A stretch of DNA of 5,897 nt from an uncultured Acetatifactor sp. (lineage in GTDB: Bacteria; Bacillota; Clostridia; Lachnospirales; Lachnospiraceae). Made by a program: the position numbers and the translations under genes. Location of the stretch: contig CAOOJO010000188.1 of assembly GCA_948496895.1 (NCBI GenBank), positions 1-5,897 of the forward strand, written 5' to 3'. A model generated the notes under the pieces. That model was not told where the DNA came from, did not search any database, and was given only the letters and a program-made list of their open reading frames with translations. Shown here one piece after another: positions 3,018 through 5,897 of this stretch (positions are counted from its first letter, which is position 1; the number at the start of each line of letters is the position of its first letter).

Positions 3018-5897
3018 ATGGCGTCTTCCAGTGGAAGAAAAACAGCATCTTCAAATAAGAGAACTGCCCAGAGCAGAAAAACGACTGCCCAGAAACGGAA
3101 AAAGACGAAGGCCCAGGCAGCGCAGGACAGCGCCCTTTTCCACGAGATAGGGCTGATTGTCCTGTTCGTGGCCATGGTGCTTCTGTTCTGCTGCAATTTC
3201 GGCATCATCGGGCCTATCGGCGACTCCGTCAGCGGCGTGCTGTTCGGCCTGTTCGGGCTGACCGCGTATGTGGTGCCGGTATTGGTCTTTCTGGCCGTGG
3301 CGTTCTATTTCGCCAATGAAGGGAACGCCAACGCGGCCCGGAAGCTGATTGCGGGGCTTGTACTGTTTTTGATGGTGGGAATCGTCTGCGATCTGTTCGG
3401 GAAGCAGGCGGGGGGCATGGAGAAATACGATTTCAAGCTGCTGTATGAAAGCTGCCGGGAGCAGAAATCCGGCGGCGGCATACTGGCAGGCAGCCTGAGC
3501 TTCCTGCTGCAGCAGTATCTGGAGATTATCGGTACCGTGCTGGTGGTGCTGTTGTGCAGCGTGGTGAGCCTGATCCTGCTGACGGAGAGGTCCCTGCTGG
3601 GAAGCGTGAAGCGGGGCGGCAGCCGGGTGCGGGAGCTGTCCAGGGAGGACGCCGCCAGGCGCAGGGAACAGGCCGAGCTGCGCAGGCAGGAGCAGGAGGA
3701 GAACGCCCAGAGACGGCAGGAAGAGAGCCGGATCCGCAGACAGGAGCAGGAGGAACGCCGCGCCCGGAAGCAGGAGGAGCGAAGGCTCCGGGCCGAGGAG
3801 AAGGAGAACGATAAGATTCTGCGGATGGAGCGGAAGGTATCCGGCGTCATGCTGGACACGGCGCTGTCCAAACCGGAGGAAAGAGCTGTCCGCCGGGACG
3901 ACATCCATGAAATCATCCTGCCGGAGGAAGAGGAGGGAGCGGAGGCTCCTGTGCAGGAGACCTACAAGGCAGAGCCTATAGAGACGGCGGAAGCAGAGCC
4001 GGAGTTCGACTTTGAGAAGATACCGATTCGCGGCATCCATCAGGTGACTGTGAACCAGGAGCCGGAGGAGCTGGAAAGCGTTTCTTCTATAAAGAGGGAA
4101 CGGGAAGAAAAGAGGGAACGGGAAGAGGAACCGGAAGAACGTTCCGGAGAATACATACAGGAAAGCCAGCCGGAAAACGATGCATGGGCACAGGAAGGCT
4201 CTTGGGAAGTATCCCAGGTCAAAAAAGGGGATGAAAGCGCTCGAGGGGATATGGAGGATGCGAGTCCTTTTGATGACGAGAAGGGAGAGGAATCCTGGAA
4301 TCAGGCAGAACAAGAACAAGAGACTGGCGTCCCTGCCAGGGAGCATCTGGAGCAGTCCGCCGCGGGCAGTCCGGCATCTGCCTCACGTCCTGTAGCCGTC
4401 CTGCCCTCCGGCTCCGGAAGCGGCCAGGGCAACCAGTCAGCCCCGCAGCCCCCGAAGCCGGTGCCGAAGAAGTACATGCTTCCGCCGCTGTCCCTGCTGC
4501 AGAAGGGCAAAGCGGCCACCGGAGATTCCGCCAGGGAGCTGCGGGAGACAGCCATGCGCCTGCAGCAGACCCTTGCTACCTTTGGCGTCAAGGTGACGAT
4601 TACGGACATCAGTCAGGGGCCCAGCGTGACCCGCTACGAGCTGCAGCCGGAGCAGGGGGTGAAGGTCTCCAAAATCGTAGGCCTGTCTGATGACATCAAG
4701 ATGCACCTGGCGGCTACGGACATCAGGATAGAAGCGCCTATCCCCGGCAAGGCGGCCATCGGCATCGAGGTGCCTAACAAGGAGACCATGGCGGTGGCCC
4801 TGCGGGATTTGCTGGAAAGTAAGGAATTCCGGGATTTCCCTTCCAAAATAGCCTTTGCCGTGGGCAAGGACATCGGAGGGCAGACGGTGGTGTCCGACAT
4901 CGCGAAGATGCCCCATATGCTCATAGCGGGAGCCACCGGCTCCGGTAAGTCCGTGTGCATCAATACCCTGATCATCAGCATCCTCTACAAGGCGAAGCCC
5001 GATGAGGTGAAGCTGATCATGGTGGATCCCAAGGTGGTGGAGCTGAGCATTTATAACGGCATCCCCCATCTGCTGGTTCCCGTGGTGACGGATCCGAAGA
5101 AGGCGTCGGCTGCCCTGAAATGGGGCGTGGCGGAGATGGAGGACAGATACCGGAAATTCGCGGAATACAATGTAAGGGATCTGAAGGGATATAACAAAAA
5201 AGTGGGAGCCATGCAGGACAAGGGCGACGCGGGCGCGCCTGCCATACTGCCCCAGATAGTCATTATAGTGGACGAACTGGCGGATTTGATGATGGTGTGC
5301 CCCGGGGAGGTGGAGGAATCCATCTGCCGCCTGGCCCAGTTGGCCAGGGCTTGCGGCATCCACCTGATCATCGCGACGCAGCGTCCCAGCGTGGATGTCA
5401 TCACGGGTCTGATCAAAGCGAACATGCCCAGCCGGGCGGCCTTTTCCGTGTCCAGCGGCGTGGATTCCCGCACCATCCTGGACATGGTGGGCGCTGAGAA
5501 GCTTCTGGGGAAGGGCGACATGCTGTTCTACCCCCAGGGATACGCCAAGCCGGCCCGGGTGCAGGGAGCCTTCGTGTCCGACCAGGAGGTCTCCGATGTG
5601 GTGGAGTTCTGGAAGAACCAGACGCTGGGCAATACCTACGAGGAGGATATCGAGGAGCGGATTGCCAATATGGGAAGCTCCTCCGGGGACGGCAGGGCCT
5701 CCGGCGGAAGCGATGTGGACGAACTGTTCGAGAGGGCGGGGCATCTGATCATCGATAAGGACAAGGCGTCCATCGGCATGCTCCAGCGGGCGCTGCAGAT
5801 TGGCTTCAACAGAGCGGCCAGGATCATGGATCAGCTATGCCAGTATGGCGTAGTAGGGGAAGAGGAGGGCACCAAGCCCAGAAAGATACTGATGAGC
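3018..5897 (+). CDS. ftsK: FtsK/SpoIIIE-family DNA translocase (3' end missing)
   Basis: This membrane-anchored ring ATPase pumps double-stranded DNA through the division or sporulation septum. 960 residues are visible, ending in EEGTKPRKILMS, a motif close to the C-terminus of the family, so few residues should be missing. After a basic N-terminus (1-40) come about four membrane segments (near 44-64, 71-98, 109-127, 167-189). A Glu/Arg-rich, probably coiled-coil stretch (205-275) follows, then a long acidic, low-complexity linker to about 480. The alpha domain starts near KKYMLPPLSLL (484). The RecA-like motor has Walker A GATGSGKS (638-645, K644), Walker B IVIIVDELADL with D752-E753, and ATQRPSVDVITG (786-797). 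The gamma DNA-reading winged helix spans about 897-960, with GFNRAARIMDQL at 929-940. The protein exceeds B. subtilis SpoIIIE (about 790 residues), mainly through the linker. It has its own promoter and structured leader. Whether it serves vegetative division, sporulation or both cannot be told from sequence. Confidence 0.97.
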   Translation, partial: MASSSGRKTASSNKRTAQSRKTTAQKRKKTKAQAAQDSALFHEIGLIVLFVAMVLLFCCNFGIIGPIGDSVSGVLFGLFGLTAYVVPVLVFLAVAFYFANEGNANAARKLIAGLVLFLMVGIVCDLFGKQAGGMEKYDFKLLYESCREQKSGGGILAGSLSFLLQQYLEIIGTVLVVLLCSVVSLILLTERSLLGSVKRGGSRVRELSREDAARRREQAELRRQEQEENAQRRQEESRIRRQEQEERRARKQEERRLRAEEKENDKILRMERKVSGVMLDTALSKPEERAVRRDDIHEIILPEEEEGAEAPVQETYKAEPIETAEAEPEFDFEKIPIRGIHQVTVNQEPEELESVSSIKREREEKREREEEPEERSGEYIQESQPENDAWAQEGSWEVSQVKKGDESARGDMEDASPFDDEKGEESWNQAEQEQETGVPAREHLEQSAAGSPASASRPVAVLPSGSGSGQGNQSAPQPPKPVPKKYMLPPLSLLQKGKAATGDSARELRETAMRLQQTLATFGVKVTITDISQGPSVTRYELQPEQGVKVSKIVGLSDDIKMHLAATDIRIEAPIPGKAAIGIEVPNKETMAVALRDLLESKEFRDFPSKIAFAVGKDIGGQTVVSDIAKMPHMLIAGATGSGKSVCINTLIISILYKAKPDEVKLIMVDPKVVELSIYNGIPHLLVPVVTDPKKASAALKWGVAEMEDRYRKFAEYNVRDLKGYNKKVGAMQDKGDAGAPAILPQIVIIVDELADLMMVCPGEVEESICRLAQLARACGIHLIIATQRPSVDVITGLIKANMPSRAAFSVSSGVDSRTILDMVGAEKLLGKGDMLFYPQGYAKPARVQGAFVSDQEVSDVVEFWKNQTLGNTYEEDIEERIANMGSSSGDGRASGGSDVDELFERAGHLIIDKDKASIGMLQRALQIGFNRAARIMDQLCQYGVVGEEEGTKPRKILMS
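4091..4126 (+). repeat. Perfect 18-bp tandem duplication inside the ftsK linker
   Basis: AAAGAGGGAACGGGAAGA occurs twice head to tail (4091-4108 and 4109-4126) without mismatch. It is in frame and encodes KREREE twice (residues 359-370). Being a multiple of three it lengthens the linker by six residues without a frameshift. The identity suggests a recent slippage duplication, and copy number may vary between strains. Confidence 0.9.
4278..4285 (+). other. Second GAGAAGGG octamer (SRS-like), inside ftsK
   Basis: This is an exact match to the B. subtilis SpoIIIE recognition octamer, on the same strand as the copy at 2203. I saw no copy on the minus strand. It lies in the purine-rich linker coding region, where such words arise easily, so function is uncertain. 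Confidence 0.3.

Noticed and set aside
3051..4346. 431-codon open frame on the minus strand
   Set aside because: It lies antisense to ftsK; its Leu/Arg/Gln/His-rich low-complexity translation mirrors the charged linker, and no domain is visible.
4437..5744. 435-codon open frame on the minus strand
   Set aside because: It lies antisense to the motor part of ftsK, with His/Arg/Gly-rich composition typical of a shadow frame in a GC-rich gene.
1..5897. Mobile element, tRNA, rRNA or CRISPR array
   Set aside because: No transposase or integrase motifs, no terminal repeats, no cloverleaf or rRNA-like segments and no spaced direct repeats were seen.

Overview
The window looks like a chromosomal segment of a Gram-positive, spore-forming type Firmicute, most likely a gut-associated member of the Clostridia near Lachnospiraceae. 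This rests on strong AGGAGG-type ribosome binding sites, sigma-A-like promoters in AT-rich gaps between GC-rich genes, and a TepA-like protease end close to an FtsK/SpoIIIE gene, a neighbourhood known from Bacillus subtilis and many clostridia. The taxonomic placement is inference; no database search was possible.

Layout, left to right. (1) Bases 1-111 are the 3' end of a plus-strand ClpP-fold protease gene, probably tepA. (2) An AraC-family regulator on the minus strand (106-915) converges on it; the two stop codons share the palindrome TCATGA. (3) A 150-bp divergent promoter region (916-1065) carries back-to-back promoters whose -10 boxes overlap. (4) A plus-strand gene (1066-2754) encodes a 562-residue protein of the DUF4091/GH123-like glycoside hydrolase group with an Asp-Glu pair in the expected place and no signal peptide. 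(5) The 263-bp gap 2755-3017 holds a rho-independent terminator, a near-consensus extended -10 promoter and a leader of about 108 nt with two hairpins. (6) An FtsK/SpoIIIE DNA translocase starts at 3018 and runs off the right edge, only a few residues short of its expected end.

How the genes work together: the regulator and the hydrolase form a self-contained divergent pair. The simplest reading is a sugar-responsive AraC protein controlling an intracellular glycosidase, placed as an accessory cassette between two housekeeping or sporulation genes (tepA and ftsK). The translocase has its own promoter and is insulated from the hydrolase by the terminator, so it is probably regulated independently. 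No transporter, mobile element, tRNA, rRNA or CRISPR array is visible. The least described parts are the DUF4091 enzyme (substrate unknown) with its regulator, and the structured ftsK leader. I see no clear evidence of a wholly new multi-gene system.
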